Of a stretch of DNA of 50,625 nucleotides, positions 16,433 to 26,976 are shown one piece after another. The translations under genes were made by a program, and so were the position numbers. The DNA lies in NCBI RefSeq assembly GCF_001434665.1, contig NZ_AZDG01000008.1, positions 43,766 to 94,390 on the forward strand. Direction: 5' to 3'. The notes below the pieces were generated by a model that was given only the letters and a program-made list of their open reading frames with translations, had not been told where the DNA came from and did no database searches. The DNA is from Companilactobacillus tucceti DSM 20183 (GTDB lineage Bacteria; Bacillota; Bacilli; Lactobacillales; Lactobacillaceae). Position 1 is the stretch's first letter, and every line of letters starts with the position of its first letter.

Positions 16433-19400
16433 ATGACATTAAATTTTGTATTGGGAAAAAATCAATTGGACCATCATCAAAAAATGATGGAACTTTTTAA
16501 AAAAGATCATACGAAGAATCCCAATGGACAGTTTTTCTTTCTAGTTCCTAATCATATTAAGTTTGAGTCTGAAATTAATATGTTAAAAGAGCTTGGTAGT
16601 GATCAAGATAAAGATTCATTGATTGCTACAAGTAATGTTCAGAGTTTTTCTTTTTCTAGATTAGCTTGGTACTTTCTTAGAGGTGATTCCACCTTTAATG
16701 CGGAGAGTTTAACTGAGACTAAATCGGCTATGATTTTAAGAAATATTATTGATAAAAACAAAAAATCACTTCACATTTTCTCAGGGATGTCTGAAAAAAG
16801 TGGCTTTTTTGAACAATTGTCAAAGCAATTTAATGAATTTCAAAATGGACAAGTTCAGCCAGCTGATATAGAGAAAACTTTAAAAGTTGATGATGAAGTG
16901 TTCTTTAAAGATAAAGTTGAAGAACTTAATCTGATTTACAGTGATTACTTAAAAGCAACTGAAAAATATGAAACTAGTGATTACCAACTTAATGCGCTAG
17001 CTAATTACATGAATCAAGATTTAAAGTCTAAGAATTATTACTTTTATGTTGAAAGCTTTTCATCTTTTACGGCAGCTGAATTAAATCTAGTTAGTTCTTT
17101 ACTCGTAAATGGAGCAAGTTTTAATATTTCTCTTATTATGGAGCAACCGGTACTAGGAGATTTAGACAACACAAGTTTTTATTACCGTCCTGAGCATACT
17201 TATCAGCAGTTATATCAGTTAGCCAGAAACAATGATATTCCGGTTTATAATAATTTTGCTAAAACGGTTAGAGTCGGTACAGATATTAAGAAACTAGAAG
17301 ATTATTGGATCCAGTCTAGTGGATCTGGAATAATTCAAGGTGATGAGAAACTAGATAGTCCTAATTCAGTACAAATTTGGAAATGTACTAATAAACAGAC
17401 TGAGGTTTCTGCTGTTAGTACTTATATTAGACAACTAGTAGCAACGCAAAATAATCGTTATCGTGATTTTTTGATTGTTGCAAGAGATTTAGGACAGTAT
17501 CGTTCATTTATTGAATCATTCATGGAAATTAACGATATTCCTTACTTTATTGATCTTGAAAAGAAAATGACTGATCATCCGTTTAAGAAGTTGATTGATC
17601 TATTATTTAAGGTTTTAAATCGTGGGATGCAAAGTGAAGACGTCATTGCTTTACTTAGAACTGAATTGATGGTTCCAGAAAAGTTTGAATCTATTGCTAC
17701 TTATCGAGATGCAGTTGATTTGACGGAAAATTATATCTTGGCAGCTGGTATAACTAAGAAAAATTGGCTCGGGGATGATTTTGAACCTGAGGCAGACTTA
17801 GATGAGGCAATCGATGCTTCTGTAATTGATAAATACCGTTTGATAAATATTATTAAGAATTTTGTTAAAGAATTTTTTAATGAATTGTATGACTTCTTTG
17901 AAAAAGAGCATTCATCAGTTGAAGGAGCAACATTCTTATACAACTTTCTTGATAAATATGGTGTATATAAACAATTATTAAATTGGCAAAAGCAAGCGAC
18001 AGAACAAAATGACTTATCCTTGGCCAATCAACCTGAACAAGTTATTAATAAATTCAACGAGATCTTGGATGAATATGTCAGTGTATTTGATGATGAAAAA
18101 TTTGATGCTAAGAACTTTATCGATATTTTAGATGCTGCTTTTGAAACCGCCCAATATTCTCAAATACCTTCTACCTTGGATGCGGTCAATATTTCTGAAA
18201 TAGGGATGGTTCAACCCAATAATCGTAAGATAACTTTGATTTTGGGATCCACAACTGAAAATATGCCGGCAGCATCAGTTTCAAATAATATTATTACTGA
18301 CGATGAGCGTAAGCTTATTTCTGATTCTTTAAGTGAAGACAAATTTTTAAAAGATTCAGACGAAGTAGTTAATAATTCGGAACCATTTTTACACGATTTA
18401 GTTTTCACGACTCCAAGTAATCGATTGATTTTCACATATCCAGGATTTACCGATGACAACAAGCAAAAAGATCTATCTAGTTATGTGGTCAGAATTAAAA
18501 ACCATTTTGGACTGGATGAGCAGGATATATTATTTAATCCAGAGGCTGATGAGGATGATGATCAAGTTATACGTTACGTAGGTTCTAAGTCGTCTAGTTT
18601 GAACTATTTGATACGTGTATCACGTATGGCAGTCGATAACAAAATGGATATTTCTAATCAATGGAAATATGTAAGAAATAGGCTTTATAATGAGGAACCC
18701 GATAAGACTGAATTTGTTTTAGATTCTTTGAATTATAAAAACATACCTCATGATTTGAATGAAAAGACTGTTTCTGAATTGTATGGAGATAATGTTAACG
18801 TTTCGATTTCTCGATTAGAAACATTTTATAAAAATGAATACGAGTATTTCTTGAAGTACGGATTACGCTTAGCACCTCGTCAAATATTTGAAGTTACACC
18901 AGCACAGACTGGTTCTCTTTTTCATGCCGTATTAGATAGTTTAGTTAAGCATTTGAATAACGACAGTACAAACTTGAGATTTTTATCTGATGAGCAGATT
19001 CAAAAATTAGTTCACCAGATATTCAGTGACCAAATAGTTTATCCCGAGAATCGAATCTTTAGAATAAATGATCGTATGGATTTCATTTCGACCAAATTAG
19101 AAGCAACTGTACTGCAATTGATCATGTCGATGAAAGAACAGTTAACTCACAATGAGTTTGTTCCTCGTGCGTCTGAGGTTACTTTTGGTCGTATAAGAAA
19201 CCAACAAAATTTACCAGGGTTATCGTTTGATTTAGCGAATAATCACAAAATAAATGTAAGAGGAAAGATAGATAGAATTGATGAACTGACGATTGATGAT
19301 ATGAATTATTTAGCGGTCATTGATTATAAGTCTAGTCAACATGATTTCTCTTTTGCTGAATTTTTAGAGGGTCTTTCTATGCAGATGCCGACGTATCTAC

Positions 19401-19936
19401 AAAGTTTAGTGGCTAATTTAGATATTTTGGCAGAAGGAAAAGCTACACAAATAGCAGGGGCGTTTTATTCGCATATTCAAAATCCTAAAATTACTTTGAA
19501 TAAAAAAGTAAAACCGGATATAGAGTTGCTTAAGAAATTCAAACTATCTGGATTGATAGTAGATGACGAAGAACTGCTTGAGAATTTGGATACTCGATTG
19601 ATCTCTGGCCAATCTACAGTGGTGCCATTACGTAAAAAGGTCGATGGAACTATTACAGTTAAAGAAAATAGCTTAATTACTAAGGATGATCTGTTTAGAA
19701 TACTTAATTACAATAAGCATTTGATAACTAAGGCAGGGGATGACATCTATTCAGGCCGTTTAAGACTTAACCCATACAGGGATAGGAATTTGAACACTGG
19801 ATTACAATACAGCGATTACAAGTCTATTTTTGAGTTTGATGCTATGCTTCCAGAAAACGATTATCACGAAATAATTAACTACAATAAGAAAGATGTTTTA
19901 GTAAAAATTCAAAGTATTTTGGAGGATGGGTATTAA
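16433..19936 (+). CDS. rexB: ATP-dependent nuclease subunit RexB (AddB-type)
   Basis: An 1167-residue subunit of the RexAB/AddAB helicase-nuclease that resects double-strand breaks. The C-terminal RecB-type nuclease motif is intact (GKIDRIDE, then AVIDYKSS, then QMPTYLQSL, about residues 945-990). The N-terminus (NFVLGKNQLDHHQK) lacks the GxxGxGKT Walker A loop of B. subtilis AddB. The four cysteines that hold the AddB [4Fe-4S] cluster are also absent: the segment before YFLKYGL has no Cys, and I see only one Cys in the whole protein. This fits RexB of lactic acid bacteria. The stop TAA shares its last A with the rexA ATG. Confidence 0.94.
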   Translation: MTLNFVLGKNQLDHHQKMMELFKKDHTKNPNGQFFFLVPNHIKFESEINMLKELGSDQDKDSLIATSNVQSFSFSRLAWYFLRGDSTFNAESLTETKSAMILRNIIDKNKKSLHIFSGMSEKSGFFEQLSKQFNEFQNGQVQPADIEKTLKVDDEVFFKDKVEELNLIYSDYLKATEKYETSDYQLNALANYMNQDLKSKNYYFYVESFSSFTAAELNLVSSLLVNGASFNISLIMEQPVLGDLDNTSFYYRPEHTYQQLYQLARNNDIPVYNNFAKTVRVGTDIKKLEDYWIQSSGSGIIQGDEKLDSPNSVQIWKCTNKQTEVSAVSTYIRQLVATQNNRYRDFLIVARDLGQYRSFIESFMEINDIPYFIDLEKKMTDHPFKKLIDLLFKVLNRGMQSEDVIALLRTELMVPEKFESIATYRDAVDLTENYILAAGITKKNWLGDDFEPEADLDEAIDASVIDKYRLINIIKNFVKEFFNELYDFFEKEHSSVEGATFLYNFLDKYGVYKQLLNWQKQATEQNDLSLANQPEQVINKFNEILDEYVSVFDDEKFDAKNFIDILDAAFETAQYSQIPSTLDAVNISEIGMVQPNNRKITLILGSTTENMPAASVSNNIITDDERKLISDSLSEDKFLKDSDEVVNNSEPFLHDLVFTTPSNRLIFTYPGFTDDNKQKDLSSYVVRIKNHFGLDEQDILFNPEADEDDDQVIRYVGSKSSSLNYLIRVSRMAVDNKMDISNQWKYVRNRLYNEEPDKTEFVLDSLNYKNIPHDLNEKTVSELYGDNVNVSISRLETFYKNEYEYFLKYGLRLAPRQIFEVTPAQTGSLFHAVLDSLVKHLNNDSTNLRFLSDEQIQKLVHQIFSDQIVYPENRIFRINDRMDFISTKLEATVLQLIMSMKEQLTHNEFVPRASEVTFGRIRNQQNLPGLSFDLANNHKINVRGKIDRIDELTIDDMNYLAVIDYKSSQHDFSFAEFLEGLSMQMPTYLQSLVANLDILAEGKATQIAGAFYSHIQNPKITLNKKVKPDIELLKKFKLSGLIVDDEELLENLDTRLISGQSTVVPLRKKVDGTITVKENSLITKDDLFRILNYNKHLITKAGDDIYSGRLRLNPYRDRNLNTGLQYSDYKSIFEFDAMLPENDYHEIINYNKKDVLVKIQSILEDGY

Positions 19937-22900
19937 TGCCTGAGTGGACTAAAGAACAAGAAAAAGCAATAAATCATCATGGGCACGATATATTAGTTTC
20001 AGCATCTGCCGGATCTGGAAAAACGACAATTCTAATTGAACGAATTATTGAAATGATAAAACATGGTGAAAATGTTGATAACTTATTAGTCGCAACTTTT
20101 ACCGAAGCAGCTGCGGCCGAAATGAAAGATAGATTAATTAATAGATTAAAAGATTTATCTAATGACCATTTAATAAAAAATGTTTTACGAAAACATATAC
20201 AGAAGCAAATCTTCAAAGTACCAATCGCAAATATCAGCACTTTGCACGCCTTTTGTCTCAGCATTATAAAAAAATTCTATTACATTATAGATTTAGATCC
20301 AAATTTCAGACTTTTAAGCGATGATACCGAAAAATCAATTATTCAAGATCAAGCACTAGATAATGTCAGAAATAAATACTATGAAAAACACGATAAAGAT
20401 TTTTTAACACTAGTAGATAATTTTTCTAATGATCGTAGTGATGACGGATTGACTGATATTATTTACAAACTTTACAATTTTGCGATCACTAATGATAAAA
20501 CTGATAAATGGCTTGATCAATTAACGAATATTTACACGATTGAAGGCAAGCTGAACGAATCAAACTTTTATAAACTACTATATGCTCCAGAAATAATGAG
20601 AAAGCTTGATCAGATCAAAGATCTTTTAGACAGTGGTTTAGATCTTGCCGCGGGCGACGAAGCAAGTAATACGTATACCCCCGTATTTCAGGATATGATC
20701 AAAAAGATTGAAAAGGTAAATGAAGATATTAAATTAGACGTTAGTTACGACGAAATACGTAATGAAGTGTTCGATTTGAGCTTTACTACAAAGAAGAGAG
20801 CTCCTAAAGATGCAGAAAGTGACCCTGTACGTTTAGAAATCGTAAAAAGCATCCGTAAGGTTTTAGGAGACAAAGTCACAAAAGATTTAGTAAATAATTT
20901 CTTCTTACTTGATGAGAAAGATACTTTAAAAGAGATTTCAAAAGCTAAAGACTTGATAATCAAGCTGACAGAAGTAGAACGAAACTTCATGAAAGAATTT
21001 GCGAAACTTAAGAATAGACAACAAGTTCTAGACTTTAATGACTTAGAACATATGGCCATGAAAATTCTTACTACAGAAGTTGATGGTAATAAAGTGGCTC
21101 TGCAATTTTATCAAAATAAGTTCCACGAAATTATGTTAGACGAATACCAAGATATAAATGCAATGCAAGAAGGTATAATTCAGCTTTTAAAAACAAAAGA
21201 TAATAATATTTTCATGGTCGGCGATATCAAACAATCTATATATGGCTTTAGGCAAGCCGCCCCCTATATTTTCGCAGGAAAGTATGAAGACTATCAAAAA
21301 GATGAAAATCCTAATGAATTAATTCAACTATCAAAAAACTTTAGATCATCTAAACAAGTTGATGATTTAGTAAATACTATTTTTACTAGAATATTCGACA
21401 AAAACATCGGTGAGATAGACTACGATAGACAATCAGAACTTGTAGTAGGGACAAATTTTCCGGATGAGGTCGATACTGACAGTGAAATGTATGTTTTGTC
21501 CAATGAAGACGATACAAATAAAGTTGAAAAACGCCAATTACAGATAAGATTTACTGCCAAAAGAATTCAAAAATTGATCAATGATGAATTTAAAATTTTT
21601 GATGCCAAAAAAGGGGAAGTACGTACCATAAAGTACTCTGATATTGCGATTTTAGTAAGAAATCGTAATAACAATACAGATTTAATTTCTTATTTCTCTA
21701 AAGAAGAAATACCACTAATGGTTACTGATGCACAAAATTACTTTCAAACGACTGAACTGCAAATTATGATGTCTATGTTGGAGATCGTTGATAACCCTAG
21801 ACAAGATATACCTTTAGTTGCCGTACTTCGCTCTCCAATAGTTGGACTAAATGAAGAGGAATTAGCTCAAATTCGATTAGTTAACAAAAATGAGGATTAC
21901 TACACCGCGGTTCTTGATTATATATCGGATGAAAATTCTCAGGCTGATCTGGTAAGAAAATTAAAGTCATTTTTACTACAGCTAGAAACTTATAGAGACT
22001 TTTCTAATAAGAACACAATTGCTCGTTTAATATGGAAAATCTATCAAGAGACCGCTATTTTGGAATATGTTTCTGGTATGCCTGGTGGAAAGCAAAGATC
22101 TGCAAACCTACATGCTTTATATCAACGCGCTAGTGACTATGAGAATAACAATTTAAAGGGATTGCATGCATTTATCGATTTTATTCAACGAATGGAAAAA
22201 ATGGATAAAGATTTATCACAACCAAATAGTATTGAAGCAACAGATGATACTGTAAAGGTTATGACTATTCATGCTAGTAAAGGACTAGAATTTCCAGTTG
22301 TTATTTTATTAGATGCTGGTGGTTCTTTTAACATGCGTGACGTTAATAGCGAAACGTTATTCGATTCAGAATTAGGGCTCGGCTTGACTGTATTAAATAA
22401 TACAACCAGAGTTGCAATTAGGACCCCACAACATTCATTGATCAGCGAAAAAAGAAATGTATCAACTGTGTCAGAAGAAATGCGTCTTTTATATGTTGCT
22501 TTAACAAGAGCAAAGCAAAAAATTATTGTTGTTGGCTATGAAAAAGATACGACTAAAATGCTAAATAAATGGGATCAAATCAAAATATCATCTAATGGAG
22601 TCATTGATGATGGATCCAGACTTTCAGCTAAAAGTTATCAGAATTTAATTGGTATTGGAGCATTGAATAGTGATCAAAGAATAAAATCACATTCACATTA
22701 TGCTAAAAATAAAGATTGCCGTTTGAATTTTGATGTAGTAACTGATGACTTACTCGATAAAAATAGTGATGGCAACTTGTTAAAAGTTGTTGATGTGAGA
22801 GAACCAACTGATTTATTTAAACAAACGGTAAACACTATTTTGGATTTTGAGTATCCATATCAAGAAGCGGTAGAAACAACTGCATATCAATCAGTTTCTG

Positions 22901-23559
22901 AAATCAAAGGATTGTTTGCGGATCCAGATGATGAAAAAATGGCTCAATCTAACTTATTGAGTGACCGTGGAAGATATAACATGGAAAGTTTTGCTAAACC
23001 AAAATTTTTAGCTCAATCTAAAGTATCTTCCGCTGATGTAGGTAGTGCCACTCATTTGCTACTTCAACGAGTTTCAATTGATAAGCAACCAGAATTGATT
23101 GATTTTCAGAATTTAGTAGACGATTTAGTAAATAATCGAATACTAGAACCAGAAGTAGCAAAGAAAATCGATCTTGTCAGTCTAGCTAATTTTTATCAAA
23201 GTGAATTGGGTCAAGAAATTGTCGCTAATAATGAATCGGTTTCTAGAGAAGTTCCGTTTTCATCCCTTATGCCAGCAAAAAAACTTTTCAAAAAGAAAAT
23301 CGATAATGAATCTTTCAATGATAAAATACTGGTTCATGGTATTATTGATGGTGTGATTGAATTAGAAGATGGAATAAAGATTTTTGATTATAAAACAGAT
23401 AACGTTACTAGTCAGAATTTGAACGAAAAAATTAATGACTACTCTGGTCAGTTAAATCTTTATGCTCAAGCTATTTCAACAATTAAAAATAAACCAATTC
23501 TTGGTAAATATCTTTATTTCTTAAAGATCAATGAAATGGTTGATTTGAATAAAAATTAA
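19936..23559 (+). CDS. addA: ATP-dependent helicase/nuclease subunit RexA (AddA)
   Basis: A 1207-residue UvrD-type helicase fused to a C-terminal RecB-like nuclease. Walker A is SASAGSGKT (residues 22-30), Walker B is LDEYQDIN, and motif III is GDIKQSIYGFR. Motif V is TIHASKGLEFP, and motif VI is RLLYVALTRAK. The nuclease motif is at the end (HGIIDGVIE, IFDYKTDN, then QLNLYAQAI). It overlaps rexB by 1 bp, giving a coupled 1:1 complex. Length and motifs are complete, so the enzyme should have one working helicase motor and two nuclease sites. Confidence 0.96.
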   Translation: MPEWTKEQEKAINHHGHDILVSASAGSGKTTILIERIIEMIKHGENVDNLLVATFTEAAAAEMKDRLINRLKDLSNDHLIKNVLRKHIQKQIFKVPIANISTLHAFCLSIIKKFYYIIDLDPNFRLLSDDTEKSIIQDQALDNVRNKYYEKHDKDFLTLVDNFSNDRSDDGLTDIIYKLYNFAITNDKTDKWLDQLTNIYTIEGKLNESNFYKLLYAPEIMRKLDQIKDLLDSGLDLAAGDEASNTYTPVFQDMIKKIEKVNEDIKLDVSYDEIRNEVFDLSFTTKKRAPKDAESDPVRLEIVKSIRKVLGDKVTKDLVNNFFLLDEKDTLKEISKAKDLIIKLTEVERNFMKEFAKLKNRQQVLDFNDLEHMAMKILTTEVDGNKVALQFYQNKFHEIMLDEYQDINAMQEGIIQLLKTKDNNIFMVGDIKQSIYGFRQAAPYIFAGKYEDYQKDENPNELIQLSKNFRSSKQVDDLVNTIFTRIFDKNIGEIDYDRQSELVVGTNFPDEVDTDSEMYVLSNEDDTNKVEKRQLQIRFTAKRIQKLINDEFKIFDAKKGEVRTIKYSDIAILVRNRNNNTDLISYFSKEEIPLMVTDAQNYFQTTELQIMMSMLEIVDNPRQDIPLVAVLRSPIVGLNEEELAQIRLVNKNEDYYTAVLDYISDENSQADLVRKLKSFLLQLETYRDFSNKNTIARLIWKIYQETAILEYVSGMPGGKQRSANLHALYQRASDYENNNLKGLHAFIDFIQRMEKMDKDLSQPNSIEATDDTVKVMTIHASKGLEFPVVILLDAGGSFNMRDVNSETLFDSELGLGLTVLNNTTRVAIRTPQHSLISEKRNVSTVSEEMRLLYVALTRAKQKIIVVGYEKDTTKMLNKWDQIKISSNGVIDDGSRLSAKSYQNLIGIGALNSDQRIKSHSHYAKNKDCRLNFDVVTDDLLDKNSDGNLLKVVDVREPTDLFKQTVNTILDFEYPYQEAVETTAYQSVSEIKGLFADPDDEKMAQSNLLSDRGRYNMESFAKPKFLAQSKVSSADVGSATHLLLQRVSIDKQPELIDFQNLVDDLVNNRILEPEVAKKIDLVSLANFYQSELGQEIVANNESVSREVPFSSLMPAKKLFKKKIDNESFNDKILVHGIIDGVIELEDGIKIFDYKTDNVTSQNLNEKINDYSGQLNLYAQAISTIKNKPILGKYLYFLKINEMVDLNKN

Positions 23560-23581
23560 ACTAGATGAGTGGTGAATTAAT

Positions 23582-26386
23582 TTGAAAAATTCCTACGCTG
23601 TTGTTGATTTAGAAACAACAAATGCTAATTGGCATGACAACGGGCGTATTATTCAATTTGGTTGTGCAGTTATTGAAAATGGAAAAATAACTAAGGTCTA
23701 CAATCAAAAAATCAATCCTCAAGTTCCAATACCAGGTAGAATTACAGCTTTAACTCATCTAAGTGATGAGGATGTTGCTGATTCACCAATTTTCGAAGAT
23801 GTTGCTCCAGATATTTTTAAAATTCTTAAGAATAGAGTTTTTATTGCTCATAATGTAAATTTTGATTTGACATTTCTTAATAGAGAATTAAAACGTATTG
23901 GAATGAACGAGCTTAACGTCAAGGCGATAGATACTGTGGAATTATCACAGATTCTATTTCCAACTATCAGTAGTTACAAATTGCAGGACTTGACTCATTA
24001 TTTAAGCATAGAACATGACAATCCTCATCGTGCTGATAGTGATGCCTTAGTAACTGCTAAACTCTTTTTGGTTATCAATAAATGTTTACAACAATTACCA
24101 TTGCAAACTTTGGAATTGTTAGCAAAATTAGGTAAGTCAACTCTTAGGGAAACTAATCTGGTATTTAAAAACGTTTTACGAAAAGTTGAAAATAAAAATA
24201 ATATTTTGCCTGATTACTTATATGAAAAACATGGATTGGTATTACGTAAAAAGGATTTTCACATAACTGAAAGATTAGATACAGGAAGAAAGTATCCAAA
24301 TACTAAGGATAAGAAAAAGAAACTTCTTAAGGGTATTTTGGAATACCGTAAAAATCAATCTCAGTTGATGGATAATATTTACCAAACAAGTCAACATCGT
24401 AATAAGCAGAAGAAATGGAACTTGATTGAAGCTCCAACTGGCGCCGGTAAAACTTTAGGTTACTTATTACCTCTATCGTATTTAATAAACGGTAAACAAA
24501 AGCTGGTCGTAGCAACTACAACTAAGGTTTTACAACAACAAATTGCAGATCAGGCCATCCCGTTACTTAACCAAGTGACCGGGAATAGTCATCATGCAGA
24601 AATTGTAAAAAGTAGTTACAATTTTATTGATTTGGATCGCTTTTACGAATCAATCGATAACTATAAGCTACATAGCCATACAGCTATTTTAAAGATGAAA
24701 ATTATTGTTTGGTTAACTATGACTACAACAGGTGATCTTAGTGAACTTCATTTGACTAATTATAATAGTCCGTTATTTACGATCATTCGTCATCGTGGAT
24801 CACTTAAAACTAAGACACTATTTAGTGACGATGATTTTTGGCTTTATCAGCAAAATCGTTATCAAGAATCTCTTATTTTAGTAACCAACCAATCTTATTT
24901 ATCTCGTAATATCGAAAGTCCTATTTGGGGTGAAAATTCATATCTCGTTGTTGATGAGGCAAATCATTTAGCGGATAGTTTTCGAAATGTAGCATCGCCA
25001 ACGATTGACTTTCTAAGATTGAATGAATACGTTAAAAAAATCAGTGACATCCTTTATCAAAATAGAGTCACACTTAGATATGCTTTTACTGAAGTGACGA
25101 CTCAACTATGGAATTATCAAGATTTACAAGATATGGAAGCACATTTCCAAGTAATTGATGAGTTGATGCAAAGAATTGAATATAATATATTTGATAATTA
25201 TGTTAAAAATGAAGTTAGTTTTAAGGATAGGGAACAGTTTGTTTCTATAATTGACAGCGAACAGAAATTTGGTCAGGATAATGACAAATTAGTGGAATTG
25301 ATCTCCGATTTGATAGTTGAACTGACTTTAGTAGTTAATAGAATCAATACACTTTTTGATCAATATAATTTTCAAAAGAACTTCATTTCAGTTGAACTTT
25401 CAAAGGTCATTTCAAACCTAATTATTGAAAATAGTAAGTTACATGGAGAACTAGGCAATTTGGACAAGCTGTTGCAATCATTACATACTCCAAGTAATGA
25501 GTTTGGTGTTCAAATTGAAATGCGTGATTACTATGAGCCAAATAGTCTTAAGTTAAGTTGGCGTCAATTTGATATTAAAGACCAGGTTGAGGCTACTAAT
25601 GAACGCTTTAGTCAAATTTTTGCTGTTGGAGCAGCTATCACTGTTCAAAAAGATTTCTCCTATTTTATTATGAATCTGCAATTAAATCAGAATCAGATCA
25701 ATCAAATGATTATTTTGCCCGATATGAATAATATGTCTAAAAATAGTAAAATTTATTTGCCAGATCAAATATCTGATATTCAATCTTTAAACAGTGAAGA
25801 GTATTATGAAATGGTAACTCATTATATTGTTGAGATATTGAATGATATGGATCATCAAACAATGATTTTATTCAATTCACTAAATACTTTAAGTCATGTC
25901 TACGATAAATTAATGTCTACTACTATCAAGGAAAAGTGGGAAATTTTAGCTCAAGGCGTTAGTGGATCAAATGAAAAAATTAAAAAACGTTTTGCAATTG
26001 GTCAAAGATCGGTCTTACTAGGAGCTAATTCATTTTGGGAAGGTGTCGATTTTCCAAAGAAATCTCTAGAAATACTGATCGTTACCAGAATTCCATTTGA
26101 ATCACCTGAACAATCAGATGTAAAAATAAGACAAGATATTTTACATGACCAAAATTTGGATGTGTTTAAAGTTGATACCTTACCAAAGGCTATATTGCAG
26201 CTTCGACAAGGACTTGGTCGTTTAGTACGTAGTCCTGAAGATAAGGGTGTTATCTTATTGTTAGATAATAGGATTTTGACTAAAAATTATGGTAAAGATA
26301 TCCTTGATTCATTACCAAAAGGACTTCCACTTATCAATGAAAGTATGGATTTAATTAAAAAAGATATAAATGAGTTTTTGAATTAG
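23582..26386 (+). CDS. dinG: DinG family exonuclease-helicase
   Basis: A 934-residue fusion of an N-terminal DnaQ-like 3'-5' exonuclease with an XPD/DinG-type helicase. The exonuclease has intact DEDDh residues (D9 and E11 in VVDLETT, D95 in HNVNFDL, H149 and D154 in HRADSDA). Walker A is EAPTGAGKT (about 283-291). The DEAH box reads VVDEANHLA, DEAN instead of DEAH. The cysteines that bind [4Fe-4S] in E. coli DinG are absent, as in other Gram-positive members. The start is TTG at 23582, seven nt after GTGGTGA. It is followed by ypmB, as in B. subtilis. Confidence 0.94.
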   Translation: MKNSYAVVDLETTNANWHDNGRIIQFGCAVIENGKITKVYNQKINPQVPIPGRITALTHLSDEDVADSPIFEDVAPDIFKILKNRVFIAHNVNFDLTFLNRELKRIGMNELNVKAIDTVELSQILFPTISSYKLQDLTHYLSIEHDNPHRADSDALVTAKLFLVINKCLQQLPLQTLELLAKLGKSTLRETNLVFKNVLRKVENKNNILPDYLYEKHGLVLRKKDFHITERLDTGRKYPNTKDKKKKLLKGILEYRKNQSQLMDNIYQTSQHRNKQKKWNLIEAPTGAGKTLGYLLPLSYLINGKQKLVVATTTKVLQQQIADQAIPLLNQVTGNSHHAEIVKSSYNFIDLDRFYESIDNYKLHSHTAILKMKIIVWLTMTTTGDLSELHLTNYNSPLFTIIRHRGSLKTKTLFSDDDFWLYQQNRYQESLILVTNQSYLSRNIESPIWGENSYLVVDEANHLADSFRNVASPTIDFLRLNEYVKKISDILYQNRVTLRYAFTEVTTQLWNYQDLQDMEAHFQVIDELMQRIEYNIFDNYVKNEVSFKDREQFVSIIDSEQKFGQDNDKLVELISDLIVELTLVVNRINTLFDQYNFQKNFISVELSKVISNLIIENSKLHGELGNLDKLLQSLHTPSNEFGVQIEMRDYYEPNSLKLSWRQFDIKDQVEATNERFSQIFAVGAAITVQKDFSYFIMNLQLNQNQINQMIILPDMNNMSKNSKIYLPDQISDIQSLNSEEYYEMVTHYIVEILNDMDHQTMILFNSLNTLSHVYDKLMSTTIKEKWEILAQGVSGSNEKIKKRFAIGQRSVLLGANSFWEGVDFPKKSLEILIVTRIPFESPEQSDVKIRQDILHDQNLDVFKVDTLPKAILQLRQGLGRLVRSPEDKGVILLLDNRILTKNYGKDILDSLPKGLPLINESMDLIKKDINEFLN

Positions 26387-26433
26387 GTAAAAAGTTGCTA
26401 TACTATTTCTGTTAACTAAGTAAAGGAAGAATT

Positions 26434-26913
26434 ATGACTAGAGTCACAAAAATCTTATTAAGTATATCGTTAGTAGTATTAGCTATAGTATCGGTACTTA
26501 CATACATCAATATTTCTTTTGCACCGTATTCTAGTGCGAAATCACAAGCCAATAAAATTGCTGAACAAAAAGCTGAAATCGTTCAACCGGATTATTTTGG
26601 TAATTATACTCGGACTAAACAATATTATTCCGTTGGCGGTCTGACAAGCAAAGAAAAGTATCGTTATATTATAATTAATGCAAAAACAGGTAAAACTGAA
26701 GTTATTAATAAAAATGATGCACCACTTCGTAAAGAAATTGTTCAAGGTGTAGTCGATAGATATGATCCTAAAAAGGTTCTACACATAAATTTGGGTATCT
26801 ATAAAAACAAACCAACTTGGGAAGTTGCCTTTAAAAATAAAAAGGGAACTATCGGCTATAATTTAGTAGATTTTAAGACGGGTAAAAGTGTACAAATTAT
26901 AAATAATATTTAA
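26434..26913 (+). CDS. ypmB: YpmB-like DUF5590 membrane-anchored protein
   Basis: A 159-residue protein with an N-terminal transmembrane segment (about residues 6-28) and a basic external part of two PepSY-like halves (one ending TGKTEVINK, one ending TGKSVQIINN). Size, topology and place right after dinG and before dnaD match B. subtilis YpmB/DUF5590. In B. subtilis the aspartate aminotransferase gene aspB lies between ypmB and dnaD; here it is missing and a terminator occupies the gap. The function is unknown. The role of PepSY-type modules in cell-envelope regulation is only suggestive. Confidence 0.85.
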   Translation: MTRVTKILLSISLVVLAIVSVLTYINISFAPYSSAKSQANKIAEQKAEIVQPDYFGNYTRTKQYYSVGGLTSKEKYRYIIINAKTGKTEVINKNDAPLRKEIVQGVVDRYDPKKVLHINLGIYKNKPTWEVAFKNKKGTIGYNLVDFKTGKSVQIINNI

Positions 26914-26952
26914 CAATAAAGGAGGAGGGAATTTTTCTCGGCCTCCTTTTTG
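26912..26952 (+). terminator. rho-independent terminator between ypmB and dnaD
   Basis: A stem of about 12-13 bp, AACAATAAAGGAGG with CCTCCTTTTTGTT (small mismatches), ends in a T tract. The GGAGG within the stem is not usable as a Shine-Dalgarno for dnaD because of distance. Confidence 0.7.
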
Positions 26953-26976
26953 TTATCTTTTGAAGGGAATAAAAAA